Source: Hymenobacter wooponensis (GTDB lineage Bacteria > Bacteroidota > Bacteroidia > Cytophagales > Hymenobacteraceae). From it: a stretch of DNA of 64,000 nt. The notes below the pieces were generated by a model. That model did not search any database. It was not told the origin of the DNA and saw only the letters and a list, made by a program, of their open reading frames with translations. The DNA is taken from positions 1 to 64,000 of the forward strand of contig NZ_SRKZ01000010.1 of NCBI RefSeq assembly GCF_004745865.1, in the 5' to 3' direction. The stretch's first letter is position 1. The number at the start of each line of letters is the position of its first letter. Shown piece after piece: positions 51,087-62,800 of this stretch. A program made the translations under genes and the position numbers.

Positions 51087-52514
51087 TTATTGCTTTGGAA
51101 AACCTACGGCTTTTTCTGGTACGCGGGGCGGCAATGGAGGTAGTTTGCGCACTGCAGCCGGTGGCAGTACCAATAGCTCTATCTGGGAGCGGTTAGTGCG
51201 GGCTTGCAGCCACTTCACTATCCGCTCCCGCTCGGGGTCGGGCACCGGCGTTCGTGCCTCCACACTCACAACCAGCACCGTATCGGCGGGCAGAGAGTCT
51301 GGCTGTACAGCGGGGCGCACCAGTTGCGCCAGCGCCAACCGGCGCACCCCTGGGTGCTCCACCTGTACTTCGCGCAGCATAGCTTCGGGCGTAGGCAGCG
51401 CCGTTTTGGCGGTGGCTACCAACTGCTGCAAGTTCGCTATTTCAGCCTCAGACTGAAGTTGGGACTGGTTTTGCCGGGCTCGCACATCTTCCAGCAGGTT
51501 TTGACGCAGCGCTTGAGCATCGAGCGAGTCGTAGGCCTGCAGGCCCTGGCGAACGGTGAGCGTAGTGGGCACCAGCCGGTACTTAGCCAACTGCCGGTGG
51601 GCCGCTGCCAAACGTGCTGAATCTACCGTGGGGCCCATGAGCAGCACGTTAATAGACCTACTGCGCGCATTGATTTGCCGGGTAATTACGTAGGTGCCAG
51701 GGAAGTCAAGCTGCTCTTTCACGAAGTCTTCGGCGGCATGCTCGTACACGGAGCGTTGTACAATCCGGTAACCTAGCCACACGCTGGGGGCTGCCACCAC
51801 AACAGCTGCCGCCAGCATCAGCCGACGCACGCGCACCGCGTGTTTTTCATTTTGAAATTGATGTGGTGGCAGACGCAAGAAGCGCATTACCAGAAAAGAG
51901 GCCAACGTGATAAACACGCAGTTGATGGAGAACAGGTAGAAAGCGCCCAGCGCATACTGCCAGTGCCCAGAGGCTAGCCCGTACCCGGTGGTACACAGTG
52001 GCGGCATCAGGGCCGTGGCAATGGCTACGCCAGGAATAACGTTGCTTTTTTCGCGGCGCGTGAGGCCTACTGCTCCCGCAAGGCCACCAAACAAGGCAAT
52101 GAGCACATCCCAGATGGTAGGCTCAGTACGGGCCAGCAGTTCCGATTGCGCTCCTTCCAAGGGGGTTAGCAGGAAGTAAATCGTTGACGTAATTAGGCTG
52201 ATAATAATGGCTAGGCCTAGGCTCTTGATGGCCCGGCGTAATAGGTCGGGGTTATTGGTGGCGGCACTGTAGCCCAACGTAACAAGTGGACCCATCAGCG
52301 GCGAAATCAGCATGGCCCCGATGATAACGGCCGTAGAATTCACGTTCAGCCCCACCGAAGCAATCAGGATGGCGAAAATCAGCACCCATAGATTGGTACC
52401 CCGGAAAGAGGTGCTGGATTCTACGCTCTCCTCGATTACCCCCGGATCGGCGGTGTCTTCGAGCAAATCAAAACGATGGCGCAGAAAGTGCAGCAAGAAG
52501 GTGAGGTAACGCAA
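51087..52514 (-). CDS. DUF389 family membrane protein
   Basis: The 475-residue protein has the DUF389 core of about six membrane helices with the diagnostic NLWVLIFAILIASVGLNVNS, AVIIGAMLISPLMGPLVTLG and TALMPPLCTTGYGLASG blocks. A C-terminal soluble part of about 240 residues (helical and strand-rich) follows, ending PEKAVGFPKQ. DUF389 proteins are widespread inner-membrane proteins without settled function. The gene is convergent with the sensor kinase gene, 41 bases apart, with no obvious terminator between. Confidence 0.9.
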   Translation of the reverse strand: MRYLTFLLHFLRHRFDLLEDTADPGVIEESVESSTSFRGTNLWVLIFAILIASVGLNVNSTAVIIGAMLISPLMGPLVTLGYSAATNNPDLLRRAIKSLGLAIIISLITSTIYFLLTPLEGAQSELLARTEPTIWDVLIALFGGLAGAVGLTRREKSNVIPGVAIATALMPPLCTTGYGLASGHWQYALGAFYLFSINCVFITLASFLVMRFLRLPPHQFQNEKHAVRVRRLMLAAAVVVAAPSVWLGYRIVQRSVYEHAAEDFVKEQLDFPGTYVITRQINARSRSINVLLMGPTVDSARLAAAHRQLAKYRLVPTTLTVRQGLQAYDSLDAQALRQNLLEDVRARQNQSQLQSEAEIANLQQLVATAKTALPTPEAMLREVQVEHPGVRRLALAQLVRPAVQPDSLPADTVLVVSVEARTPVPDPERERIVKWLQARTNRSQIELLVLPPAAVRKLPPLPPRVPEKAVGFPKQ

Positions 52515-52851
52515 AAGCAGCAGAATTAGGGTGGAGTGCTAATTGCTTACGGCGGAGCTTGGCCAGTGTTAACCTGAATAATGCCCTCAGTTAGCACGCG
52601 CTTTAGATACGCTAAGTATTGCGTCTCCTGATTGAACGACTGGCCTAGCTCGATGCAGGATTAGCACTACCAATACGGGATGAGAAGCCAAGCGTGGCAT
52701 ATCTACATTGCTCCAGTGAAGAGCTAGGCTCCGCGCTGCTTGCTGGAACAGTAATTTACCACGCCTACAACCTACCAATTACAAAAAAGCCCGGCTGCGG
52801 CTGTTTTTCCGTAATTTCGCCCGTTCCGAATCATCGTACCATCGACTGCCC
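52515..52851. other. spacer upstream of leuS
   Basis: No gene is seen. It contains a GGCCTAG word at about 52640, a short TATTGCGTCTCC fragment of family B, and AAAAAAGCCCGGCTGCGGCTGTTTTT-type symmetry just before leuS (52782-52808), a weak hairpin with T-runs on both strands. TAATTTCG at about 52814 is a near match to a -7 box. No T-box or other known leader was recognised. Confidence 0.4.
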
Positions 52852-55629
<2,778 letters not shown>

Positions 55630-55649
55630 GTGGCCTAGGCCAGTTATAT

Positions 55650-55693
55650 ACACAAAAAGGCCCGCTGGATTACTCCAGCGGGCCTTTTTGTGT
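55650..55693. terminator. bidirectional terminator after leuS
   Basis: ACACAAAAAGGCCCGCTGGA is mirrored by TCCAGCGGGCCTTTTTGTGT around a four-base loop, with T-runs on both strands, serving convergent leuS and mmcQ-like genes. Confidence 0.93.
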
Positions 55694-55725
55694 ACAGTAC
55701 TATTGTCAGCGCTTGGCGGTTGTGG

Positions 55726-56088
55726 CTACTCCTGCTCGGCTGCTGCCAGTTCTTCCCGCTGTTTGCGGGGCAGCGATGCCCGCACTAAGTCGTAGGAATG
55801 ATCAATCAACTCTCGGAGCTGGCCTAGGGGAGCCCCCGTACCGATTAGCACGGTGTTCCAATGCTTCTTGTTCATATGGTAGCCAGGCAGCACGTACTCG
55901 TGCTGCTCCCGTAGCTCTACGGCGCGCTCTGGGTCGCACTTCAGGTTGATGCTCCCGAAGGTCTCAATATCGGTGAGGGCAAACACTTTGCCACCTACTT
56001 TAAATACCAGGGTATCGGGGCCGAAGGGAGTTTCTTCGGTAACGCCGGCTTTCAGCAGACAGTAGTCGCGGAAATCTTCAATGTTCAT
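55726..56088 (-). CDS. MmcQ/YjbR family protein
   Basis: The 120-residue protein matches MmcQ/YjbR: MNIEDFRDYCLLKAGVTEETPFG at the N-terminus, LVFKVGGKVFALTDIE, INLKCDPERAVELRE and YHMNKKHWNTVLI. The family has a CyaY-like DNA-binding fold and is linked to DNA-binding without a defined role. Start 56088 is chosen because the longer frame to 56133 adds residues not typical of the family. Confidence 0.92.
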   Translation of the reverse strand: MNIEDFRDYCLLKAGVTEETPFGPDTLVFKVGGKVFALTDIETFGSINLKCDPERAVELREQHEYVLPGYHMNKKHWNTVLIGTGAPLGQLRELIDHSYDLVRASLPRKQREELAAAEQE

Positions 56089-56178
56089 ATAGCCCAAAGC
56101 GCCCATCTCAGCCAATGACCAAGGTGGGCGCATAGTATGTGTAAGCGGAGAAACTTCAGGAGAGAGCTAACCTACCTA

Positions 56179-56355
56179 CTAGCGAATAAACCAGCGGTAG
56201 AGCAGCACAATGAAACCAACCAGGAACATGCTCATGGAGAGCTTGTTGATGAAGTGCATCGTGCGCAGGTTGAAGTTAGTTTTACGGTTTGGATCATTCT
56301 TGCGGAAGAAATACCCGAAAACTGGACCGAAATCGAAAAGATCTTTAGTGCGCAT
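56179..56355 (-). CDS. small membrane protein, DUF6728-like
   Basis: A 58-codon minus-strand frame from ATG 56355 to TAG 56179 encodes DLFDFGPVFGYFFRKNDPN, then NFNLRTMHFINKLSM and one membrane helix (SMFLVGFIVLLYRWFI). This pattern matches small Bacteroidota proteins I know as DUF6728. The function is unknown and it is likely in the inner membrane with a cytoplasmic N-terminus. It is 90 bases upstream of the MmcQ/YjbR gene on the same strand and may share its transcript. Confidence 0.72.
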   Translation of the reverse strand: MRTKDLFDFGPVFGYFFRKNDPNRKTNFNLRTMHFINKLSMSMFLVGFIVLLYRWFIR

Positions 56356-56521
56356 GGTATTGTGGCTTATGGTATGCTAAGATAACACCTCGAAGGGCAG
56401 AATGATTTAGTCAGAACCTAAAAAGATCAATATTTTACTATGCTATTGATCAAGCAGTTAGCGCCTAAATTTATGGGTTAAATGTAGGTCCTTAGCCAAG
56501 CTATACCGCTTGCATCTGGCT

Positions 56522-57148
56522 TTAAATCAGCTGATACTGAGCGGCGAGCTTGATGAGAGAAGCGGTGTTGCTGACCCCAAATTTGGTGATAATATTCCGG
56601 CGATGCGTTTCCACGGTAAGAGCGCTCAGAAAGAGCTTCTCGGCAATATCGTGGCTGGTTAGGCCGTCGGCAATGAGGGCCAGCACTTCCTTTTCGCGTC
56701 GGGTCAGAACGGGGATTTCGGGGGCGGCGGGCGTGGGTTGGAGCAACAGCTCCTGCACTTCGTCGCTGAAGTATTTCTTGCCGGCGTGCACTCGCGTGAT
56801 GGCCTCAGCTAGCTCCTCGGGGGAGGCATTTTTGAGCACGTAGCCCGCCGCGCCGTTCTGCATCATGCGCGTAACGTAGCTCTTCTCGTTGAGGGTGGTG
56901 AGGGCCAGCACGCGCAGCGTAGGGTACGCTTGGGTTAGCTGCAGGCATAAGTCAACGCCGTTTTGGTCGGGCAGGTTGATGTCGAGAAGCAGTACATCGG
57001 GCACGTGGGCCTGCAGGGCGGTGAGCACCTCGGCGGCCGTGGTGCAGGTGCCGGTTACTGCCACAAACTCCAGTGGTTCCAGCAACACCCGCAGGCCTTC
57101 CAGCACCATGCGGTGGTCGTCCACGAGCATCACGTCGATGGGTTTCAT
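56522..57148 (-). CDS. NarL/FixJ-family response regulator
   Basis: The 208-residue protein has a receiver domain (VMLVDDHRMVLEGL, phosphoacceptor Asp in DVLLLDINLPDQNG at about 56, Lys in GYVLKNASPEEL). A LuxR-type helix-turn-helix follows (LTRREKEVLALIADGLTSHDIAEKLFLS and VETHRRNIITKFGV). It binds DNA when phosphorylated. Its start overlaps the kinase gene stop by four bases, so the two are a translationally coupled two-component pair. Confidence 0.96.
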   Translation of the reverse strand: MKPIDVMLVDDHRMVLEGLRVLLEPLEFVAVTGTCTTAAEVLTALQAHVPDVLLLDINLPDQNGVDLCLQLTQAYPTLRVLALTTLNEKSYVTRMMQNGAAGYVLKNASPEELAEAITRVHAGKKYFSDEVQELLLQPTPAAPEIPVLTRREKEVLALIADGLTSHDIAEKLFLSALTVETHRRNIITKFGVSNTASLIKLAAQYQLI

Positions 57149-59247
57149 AGGCTATGATCTTGATTTTGGGCGGGAATGGTGGTAGTGGGTGCCAAACTGA
57201 ATTCCAGCGTTACGGAGGTGCCCTGCCCCGGCCCCGACTGAATATCGAGATGGGCGTTGAGGTAGCTGGCACGCGACTGAATGCTGCGGAGGCCTACGCC
57301 CGCGCGGGCCGCTGCAGGCTGAAAGCCCCGGCCATCGTCTTCCACTACCAGCTGCAGCTGGGTATCGTGGCGCATGAGCTGCACAATTACGGAGCGGGCT
57401 TGCGCATGGCGAATTACATTGGTGAGCAGCTCCTGAGCAATGCGGAATACCACTACTTCGGTGCGTTGGTCCAGGCGTTCGTCTAGGCCATGCACCTGGA
57501 ATTGTACTTGCAAGGCCCCGGTTTGCTGGGTAGCATCGCAGACATCGCGCAGGGCCTGCACCAGCCCAAACCGGAGCAGCGTTTCGGGCATCATGTTGCG
57601 GGCCACTCGGCGCAGCTCACTAATGGAGCTGTCAAGGTGCTCAACGGACTGCGTGAAAAAGCGCGCTGATTCGTCGGGCAGCACTACCCTTCCGCCCAAG
57701 GCCCCGAGGTAGAGCCGCACGGTGGAGAGCATACCGCCTAAGCCATCGTGCAAGTCGCGGGCTAGGCGGCTGCGTTCTTCCTCTTGGCCCTGCAGCATAG
57801 CCTCGGTTTTCAGCAGTACCTTTTCCTGCTCTAGTTGCTGAATCTGCTGGCGCTGCAGCTCTTGGCGCTGGCGGATGAGCCGCTGCCGATGCCGAACCAA
57901 TACTAGGCCTAGGCCACCTACCACGGTTAAGGCCGCTACTAGCCCCAGGTACAAGGCGTTTAGCTGGCGCTGCTGGGCCAATTCGTGCTGCTGCACGGCC
58001 TGCTCCCGACGCAAGCTGATTAGCTCTTGCGCTTGTTGCTGGGTTCGGTATTTGGTCTCCAAGGTGTTCACCCGAGCCCGAACGGCGGCATTGGTCAGTG
58101 TGTCGTGCAGCGCTTGAATGCGCTTTTGATAGCGCAGGGCCTGCAGCCAATCGGTGGCGCGCTCTTCTAAAGCAGCCAAGGCCTCTAGATTACTGAGCTG
58201 CTGCTGCGGGTCGCCAAGCTCTTCTGCCAGGGCCATGCTGCGCTGCATACGCGCCCGAGCTTCGGCCAGGTTCCCGGCCTGCTCGTCTACCTGGCCTAGC
58301 CCAAAGAGCAGCTTAGCCTGATAGCCTACCGCACCCTTGCGAGAAGCAAATTCCAGAGCCTGTTTAAATGCCTGCCGGGCCGCCTGCAACTCCCCTTGCT
58401 GTAAATAGTACTGGCCTAGCGTGCCATAATACTCGCCCGTATACAACTCCGCCTGCGGCATGAGGCGGCGTGCTTGGCTCAGCTGTACCCAGGCACTATC
58501 AAGTTGGCGGTTTTGCAGATGCAGGCCGGCCAGCTGCAGATACACCGGCACCAAGGAAGGTTGCGGTCTGGCTGGGAGGCGCACGGCTACTGCCCGCCGC
58601 CAGTAGCGGGCCGCTTCTTTCGGTTGGTTTAGCACCAGAAAGCTGTTGCCGAGGTTGCCGTAAACTGTTTGCAGCGTGACATCGTCGCGTAGGCGCAGCA
58701 GGTACGTGCTGGCCCGGAGGTACTGCTGCACTGCTTGCTGGTACTGGCCTAGGCGGTCGTACACGTTGCCTTGGTTATTGGCCAGGGCGGCCAGCAGTTT
58801 GAGGTGGCGCGTGGAGGGCTGCCGCTGATATAGGTTCTCCGCCAGCACCAGCGCCCGGCCGTAATAGCGGGCGGCCAGGGCGTTGTCGTTGCGGATGTTG
58901 GCTAGGGTGCCCAGCTGCATATAGGCGTGCGCCTGCCCGTAGAGGAAGTGCGCCGCAGTACTCACTTGCAGCCCCTGCCGAGCGTACTGCCCCGCCTGAG
59001 CGGTGTCGGAGGCGGTGCTGGCAATTGAAAGGCGCACGGCTACCTTGGCCCGCTGGGTATCGGAAGTGGCGGTTTGCAGCTGGTGTAGCAGGCTATCGGG
59101 CACTAGTTGCGCAGTGGCAGTACTCGTTAGCAGCCACATGCCAAGCAGCAGGAGCCCATGCAAGGCACGCGAGCGGGCCCGGACAGCAACAGCGCATAAA
59201 GGGAAAGACAGCAGCAACACGTAGCAAACTTGCTCAGGATTTTGCAC
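57145..59247 (-). CDS. TPR-containing sensor histidine kinase (NarX/DegS-type HisKA_3)
   Basis: The 700-residue protein has an N-terminal hydrophobic leader, periplasmic tetratricopeptide repeats (about residues 75-390) and one membrane helix (LYLGLVAALTVVGGLGLVLV, about 430-450). A coiled coil rich in Gln/Leu leads to HisKA_3 with the phosphoacceptor His in ARDLHDGLGGMLSTVRL at about 495. HATPase_c shows RIAQELLTNVIRHAQA and EDDGRGFQ with GVGLRSIQSRA. Such kinases sense via TPR contacts and act on NarL-type regulators, here the overlapping downstream gene. The first 36 residues may be upstream of the true signal peptide start at Met37. Confidence 0.93.
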   Translation of the reverse strand: MQNPEQVCYVLLLSFPLCAVAVRARSRALHGLLLLGMWLLTSTATAQLVPDSLLHQLQTATSDTQRAKVAVRLSIASTASDTAQAGQYARQGLQVSTAAHFLYGQAHAYMQLGTLANIRNDNALAARYYGRALVLAENLYQRQPSTRHLKLLAALANNQGNVYDRLGQYQQAVQQYLRASTYLLRLRDDVTLQTVYGNLGNSFLVLNQPKEAARYWRRAVAVRLPARPQPSLVPVYLQLAGLHLQNRQLDSAWVQLSQARRLMPQAELYTGEYYGTLGQYYLQQGELQAARQAFKQALEFASRKGAVGYQAKLLFGLGQVDEQAGNLAEARARMQRSMALAEELGDPQQQLSNLEALAALEERATDWLQALRYQKRIQALHDTLTNAAVRARVNTLETKYRTQQQAQELISLRREQAVQQHELAQQRQLNALYLGLVAALTVVGGLGLVLVRHRQRLIRQRQELQRQQIQQLEQEKVLLKTEAMLQGQEEERSRLARDLHDGLGGMLSTVRLYLGALGGRVVLPDESARFFTQSVEHLDSSISELRRVARNMMPETLLRFGLVQALRDVCDATQQTGALQVQFQVHGLDERLDQRTEVVVFRIAQELLTNVIRHAQARSVIVQLMRHDTQLQLVVEDDGRGFQPAAARAGVGLRSIQSRASYLNAHLDIQSGPGQGTSVTLEFSLAPTTTIPAQNQDHSL

Positions 59248-59410
59248 TAAAAAGCCACCTCGACAGAAATTACTGGTTTCCTGGTAGAGGCAATTACTGC
59301 TTTCCCGCGATTTCCTGGTATCGGGCGCTCTACCACCTTTGTGTCAGTTATGTTTCCCACCGGGAAAGCGTCTATTGCTAGTCGACTGTTCTTCTATGTT
59401 ACTGCTATGA

Positions 59411-59454
59411 AAAAGCCCCCGCTTACGTCCTAACGGAATAATGTGGGGGCTTTT
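59411..59454. terminator. intrinsic terminator
   Basis: AAAAGCCCCC and GGGGGCTTTT arms are separated by 24 bases, with T-rich ends on both strands. It probably ends transcription coming from the acyl-CoA synthetase gene on the minus strand. Confidence 0.75.
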
Positions 59455-59550
59455 CTCTTGTTATTTAAACCGGCACTGGCCTAGAGCGTGAACAGGCGGC
59501 ACGTAGAACGCCATGTTGAATGGAGGCGAAGCATCTCACATGCTTGTGTA

Positions 59551-59656
59551 AGCACGTCATCTAGAGCAGAGCGAAAGATCTTATCAGGTTTGAACGACTG
59601 GCCTAGCATCTCGTGCTGCAGTGAGAAGATCCATTGCTCTGCTCTAGATAACGTGC
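59551..59656. repeat. family D-like inverted repeat
   Basis: AGCACGTCATCTAGAGCAGA at 59551 is mirrored at 59626-59656 with a few mismatches, around a 43-base spacer containing GGCCTAG. It resembles 35926-36022 in layout (GTCAT ... GATCTT) but not in the arm core. Confidence 0.75.
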
Positions 59657-59774
59657 TAGTGTGCTGAGTTACCACTGTACCGTCAGCCCGCGAGATTTCT
59701 CGACAGGACAGACGCCAGTAGCTACTTGTAGCTCATAGTTATGTACCTGGCCTAGCACGCTTGCGCGGCAATTG

Positions 59775-61541
59775 CTAGCGGTAGAACTCCTCGATGCGCT
59801 GCTGGTTGTTTTGGGCAATAATTTTGCGCTTCACCTTCATGGTGGGCGTAAGCTCGCCCGATTCTACGCTCCAGAGCACTGGCAGCAATGATACCTTCTT
59901 GATCTGTTCCCACTGGGCAAAAGCCGCGTTGGCACGCTGCACAAGCTCCTCGTAGAGCTGCTGCACCTGGGCGTGGGCCGCCAGGGCCGCATCGGATAAG
60001 TCGGTGGGGATGCCGCGGTTTTTGGCCCAGGCTCGCAGCTCCTCAAAAGCTGGCACCAGCAAAGCCGCCGCAAACTTCTGCCCCTCCCCAACTACCATGC
60101 ACTGCTCCACCAGCGGCGACTCCGCCAGTTTCGATTCCAGGGGTTGCGGGGCCACGTATTTGCCGTTGGAAGTTTTAAACATTTCCTTCTTGCGGTCGGT
60201 GATTTTCAGAAACTTACCCTGCACAAATTCTCCGATATCGCCGGTGTGCATCCACCCATCGGCGTCAATAACCTCGGCGGTCAAATCGGGGCGGTTGTAG
60301 TAGCCCTGCATCACGGAGGGCGAGCGAGTCAGGATTTCACCGTCGGCGGCCAGCTTCACTTCCACGCCGGGTATTACCGGGCCCACGGCCCCAATGAGGT
60401 TGCCGCTAGCTTCGGGCTGGCTGGCCGCAATTACCGGCGAGGTTTCCGTCATGCCGTAGCCCTCCATCACCCGAATACCAGCCGCCCAGAACACCCGCGC
60501 CAGGCGAGGCTGCAGGGCGCCGCCCCCGCTCACAATGTAGTGCACCTGCCCGCCCATCGCCTCACGCCACTTACTGAAGATAAGCTTATTAGCCAGGGCC
60601 AACTGCGTATTGTACAAGAACCCTTGGTCTTGCTGGGTATCGTAGCGGAGGCCTAGGTCGAGGGCCCAGAAGAACAGCTTTTTCTTCACGCCCGTCAGAG
60701 TCTTGCCTTTCGCCACAATCTTGTCGTAGATCTTTTCCAGCAGGCGCGGCACGGTGGTAAACACCTGAGGCTGCACCTCGCGTAGGTTGTCGGCGATGCG
60801 CTCCACGCTTTCGGCATACCACACGCTGAACCCCAGCAGCAGATACAGGAAGGTGGCGGTGCGCTCAAAAATATGGCTCAGCGGCAGGAAGCTCAGGGCT
60901 TTCTGCCCAGCAGGCAATGGCAGATACCCGGTAAGGTTGCGGCAGTTGTGCAGAATATTTTCGTGGCTAAGCATTACCCCCTTGGGCCGCCCCGTGGTGC
61001 CCGAGGTGTAAATCAGGGTCAGTAGGTCGTCGGGCTGCACGGCCGCTTTTAGCTCCTCCAGGCCAGCAGCGTCCGCGGCCTGGCCTAGCGCCAGCAGCTC
61101 CTCGAAAGACTGAACGCCCGCTAGCTTATCAAAGGTGAAGATAAATTCTGGCCCTTCCGTAAGGCCCGATACGGCCTCTTGCACCCGGTTTAGCAGCTTC
61201 TGGTTTTCTACTAGCACTACTTGCACGCCGGCATCCTGGAAGATGTGGCGGTAGTCTTCCACCGTAATGGTGGGGTACATGGGCACGCTCACGGCCCCTA
61301 GTTGAGCAATTCCGAAGTCAGCAATTACCCACTCCGGGCGGTTGGCGGAAATGATGGCCACTTTGTCGCCGCGCCCGATACCCAAGCTCCGCAGGCCCAG
61401 GCTAACCTGCTGGCTGAGCTCCTGCACCCGTTGGGCACTCAGAGGCTGCCAGGTGCCTGCTTTTTTCTCCACCAGGCAATCAGCAGTGGGGTTGAGAGAT
61501 ACCAAATGGGTGAGCAGATCGAAGGTGCGGCGGATTTCCAT
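59775..61541 (-). CDS. long-chain acyl-CoA synthetase (AMP-dependent ligase)
   Basis: The 588-residue protein has the ANL superfamily motifs: LIYTSGTTGRPKGVMLSHEN (ATP loop), GYGMTETSPV (A5), GWMHTGDIGEF (A7 Asp) and KFLKITDRKKEMFKTSNGKYV (hinge and A8), and ends TPTMKVKRKII. The HIFERTATFLYLLLGFSVWYAE block is typical of FAA1/FadD-like long-chain enzymes. It activates fatty acids with ATP and CoA at the membrane. Met at 61541 is preferred over the longer frame because a candidate -7 box at 61586-61593 would otherwise fall within the coding region's start. Confidence 0.94.
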   Translation of the reverse strand: MEIRRTFDLLTHLVSLNPTADCLVEKKAGTWQPLSAQRVQELSQQVSLGLRSLGIGRGDKVAIISANRPEWVIADFGIAQLGAVSVPMYPTITVEDYRHIFQDAGVQVVLVENQKLLNRVQEAVSGLTEGPEFIFTFDKLAGVQSFEELLALGQAADAAGLEELKAAVQPDDLLTLIYTSGTTGRPKGVMLSHENILHNCRNLTGYLPLPAGQKALSFLPLSHIFERTATFLYLLLGFSVWYAESVERIADNLREVQPQVFTTVPRLLEKIYDKIVAKGKTLTGVKKKLFFWALDLGLRYDTQQDQGFLYNTQLALANKLIFSKWREAMGGQVHYIVSGGGALQPRLARVFWAAGIRVMEGYGMTETSPVIAASQPEASGNLIGAVGPVIPGVEVKLAADGEILTRSPSVMQGYYNRPDLTAEVIDADGWMHTGDIGEFVQGKFLKITDRKKEMFKTSNGKYVAPQPLESKLAESPLVEQCMVVGEGQKFAAALLVPAFEELRAWAKNRGIPTDLSDAALAAHAQVQQLYEELVQRANAAFAQWEQIKKVSLLPVLWSVESGELTPTMKVKRKIIAQNNQQRIEEFYR

Positions 61542-61585
61542 GGGAGCGTAACAAAGGGCAGTGGCAAACAGATCAGTTGCCACCG

Positions 61586-61593
61586 CAAAAATA
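61586..61593 (-). promoter_or_regulatory. candidate -7 box of the acyl-CoA synthetase gene (TATTTTTG)
   Basis: Minus-strand TATTTTTG matches TAnnTTTG, about 45 bases before the chosen ATG at 61541. It supports the shorter start. Confidence 0.42.
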
Positions 61594-61685
61594 GCCCCTA
61601 TTAGCGTCTGACGCGGGCCTAGGTCATAATTTTACCGGGTAACGCTGGCTACTTGGCACCTACTCTACCAGCGCCATCCAGGACA

Positions 61686-61817
61686 CGCGCCATCCAGGCC
61701 CGCAACCCCGCCGGCGACTCTACTCTGATTCGGTTTCTGCTAACGTGCGACCTGAACGACACCCCTAGCACTCACTACGCCTATTCTAACGTGGGGTATC
61801 TGGGGTTCGTCTGCTAG
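61686..61817 (+). pseudogene. remnant of a serine hydrolase (beta-lactamase/DD-peptidase fold)
   Basis: A short plus-strand frame ending at TAG 61815-61817 reads STLIRFLLTCDLNDTPSTHY followed by AYSNVGYLGF. This is the Tyr-Ser-Asn block of class C-like serine hydrolases, where PGTHYAYSNxGYxxLG is expected. The N-terminal SxxK part and everything after the block are missing, and there is no start codon context. It is therefore a decayed fragment rather than a gene. The stop lies within a CTAGGCC word. Confidence 0.6.
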
Positions 61818-61908
61818 GCCACTATAGCCGGTGCCATAGGAGTATTGCAACTTCTGCCAGCGTTGCGTTACCTTTTCGCCGAGCACGGATTATAGGCTCG
61901 CCCTCATC

Positions 61909-62370
61909 ATGAAGAAACTTCTCCTCTCCTGCTTGCTGCTGACGGCCACGAGCGCTGCATTCGCCCAAACTGCACCCGCCGCTGAAACGGAAGCCGTCAA
62001 GAAAACAATACAGTCGTTTTTCGAGGGCATGCGCAAGGGCGACAGCACCCTAGTGCGGACCACGTTAGCTCCTGGGGCAGTATTCCACACGATCAGTACT
62101 CGAAACGGTCAAACCCAACTGCGCCCCGAGAACCCTTCGGCCTTTGTGAAGCAGGTGGGTACCCCGCACAAAGAGGTGTATGATGAGCGCATCACCTTCG
62201 ACAAAGTTCTGATTGACGCTAATCTGGCGAGTGTCTGGACGCCGTACGAGTTTTACCTGGGCAACACCTTCAGCCACTGCGGCTATAACTCCTTCCAACT
62301 TGTGAAGCTGACCGATGGCTGGAAAATAGCCCACATCATCGACACCCGCCGCAAAGAAAAGTGTAAGTAG
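61909..62370 (+). CDS. secreted NTF2-like / SnoaL-type protein
   Basis: The 153-residue protein has a cleavable signal peptide (LLSCLLLTATSAAFAQ). An NTF2-like cone fold follows: VKKTIQSFFEGMRKGDSTLV, VFHTISTRNGQTQL, DANLASVWTPYEFYLGN and VKLTDGWKIAHIIDTRRK. This pattern is shared with the lumazine-binding-like DUF4440/SnoaL families in Bacteroidota. It is periplasmic; no catalytic residues can be assigned. TACCTTTT about 35 bases upstream is a near match to a -7 box. Confidence 0.85.
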   Translation: MKKLLLSCLLLTATSAAFAQTAPAAETEAVKKTIQSFFEGMRKGDSTLVRTTLAPGAVFHTISTRNGQTQLRPENPSAFVKQVGTPHKEVYDERITFDKVLIDANLASVWTPYEFYLGNTFSHCGYNSFQLVKLTDGWKIAHIIDTRRKEKCK

Positions 62371-62382
62371 GCCATGACGGCT

Positions 62383-62703
62383 TTAGAAGGCCGGGATACG
62401 CTGCAGGGGCGAGTCGTCAACCTTCCAGCTATCCAGCTCAAACAGCTCGCCATCGGCGTCAGCATACAAAGAGGCCAGCACGGCTACGCCATCGGCATCG
62501 GTGTACCATGTGGTGGCCAGCAGGTGGCCTAGGCGCCGGTTCTGCTTGCCGCTTACAAACTGCAGGCTGCCCATCCCACCATCCTCCAGCTCCTCGACCC
62601 GGGCGGTGGGCAGGCCTGCCAGCAGGCGCTCGGCTTCCGGCTTGCCCCGAAGCATATACAGCAGCAACCCAAGCTCGGGGAGTGTTAGCAGACGAGTAGT
62701 CAT
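62383..62703 (-). CDS. DUF6984-like small protein
   Basis: The 106-residue protein begins TTRLLTLPELGLLLYMLRG. It carries DGGMGSLQFVSG and a C-terminal ADADGELFELDSWKVDDSPL, a combination I associate with DUF6984. The function is unknown and the protein is soluble. ATG 62703 is preferred to the upstream in-frame GTG. It is convergent with the NTF2-like gene, only 12 bases apart. Confidence 0.65.
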   Translation of the reverse strand: MTTRLLTLPELGLLLYMLRGKPEAERLLAGLPTARVEELEDGGMGSLQFVSGKQNRRLGHLLATTWYTDADGVAVLASLYADADGELFELDSWKVDDSPLQRIPAF

Positions 62704-62800
62704 GGCCACGGAGCCACTTCCATTGATACCGGAAGCAACACCTATGCTTACGGCTTTGGGGCGCCAAAGTAAATGGGAAGCCTCACCTGCGATACTCGCC

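Larger units (their letters stand above)
59248..59774. other. spacer with terminator and family D-like repeat
   Basis: No gene is seen. The kinase promoter side (59248-59400) shows partial direct repeats (AATTACTG, TTTCCTGGTA) but no clear function. A terminator lies at 59411-59454 and an inverted repeat at 59551-59656. GGCCTAG occurs three times (near 59475, 59600 and 59750). Confidence 0.55.

Noticed and set aside
52515..52851. T-box or other amino-acid-responsive leader upstream of leuS
   Set aside because: No T-box core was found and such leaders are not typical of Bacteroidota; only a weak hairpin with T-runs is present.
56137..56385. Plus-strand frame of 82 codons
   Set aside because: It is the complement of the better-supported 58-codon DUF6728-like gene on the minus strand and has no protein-like features.
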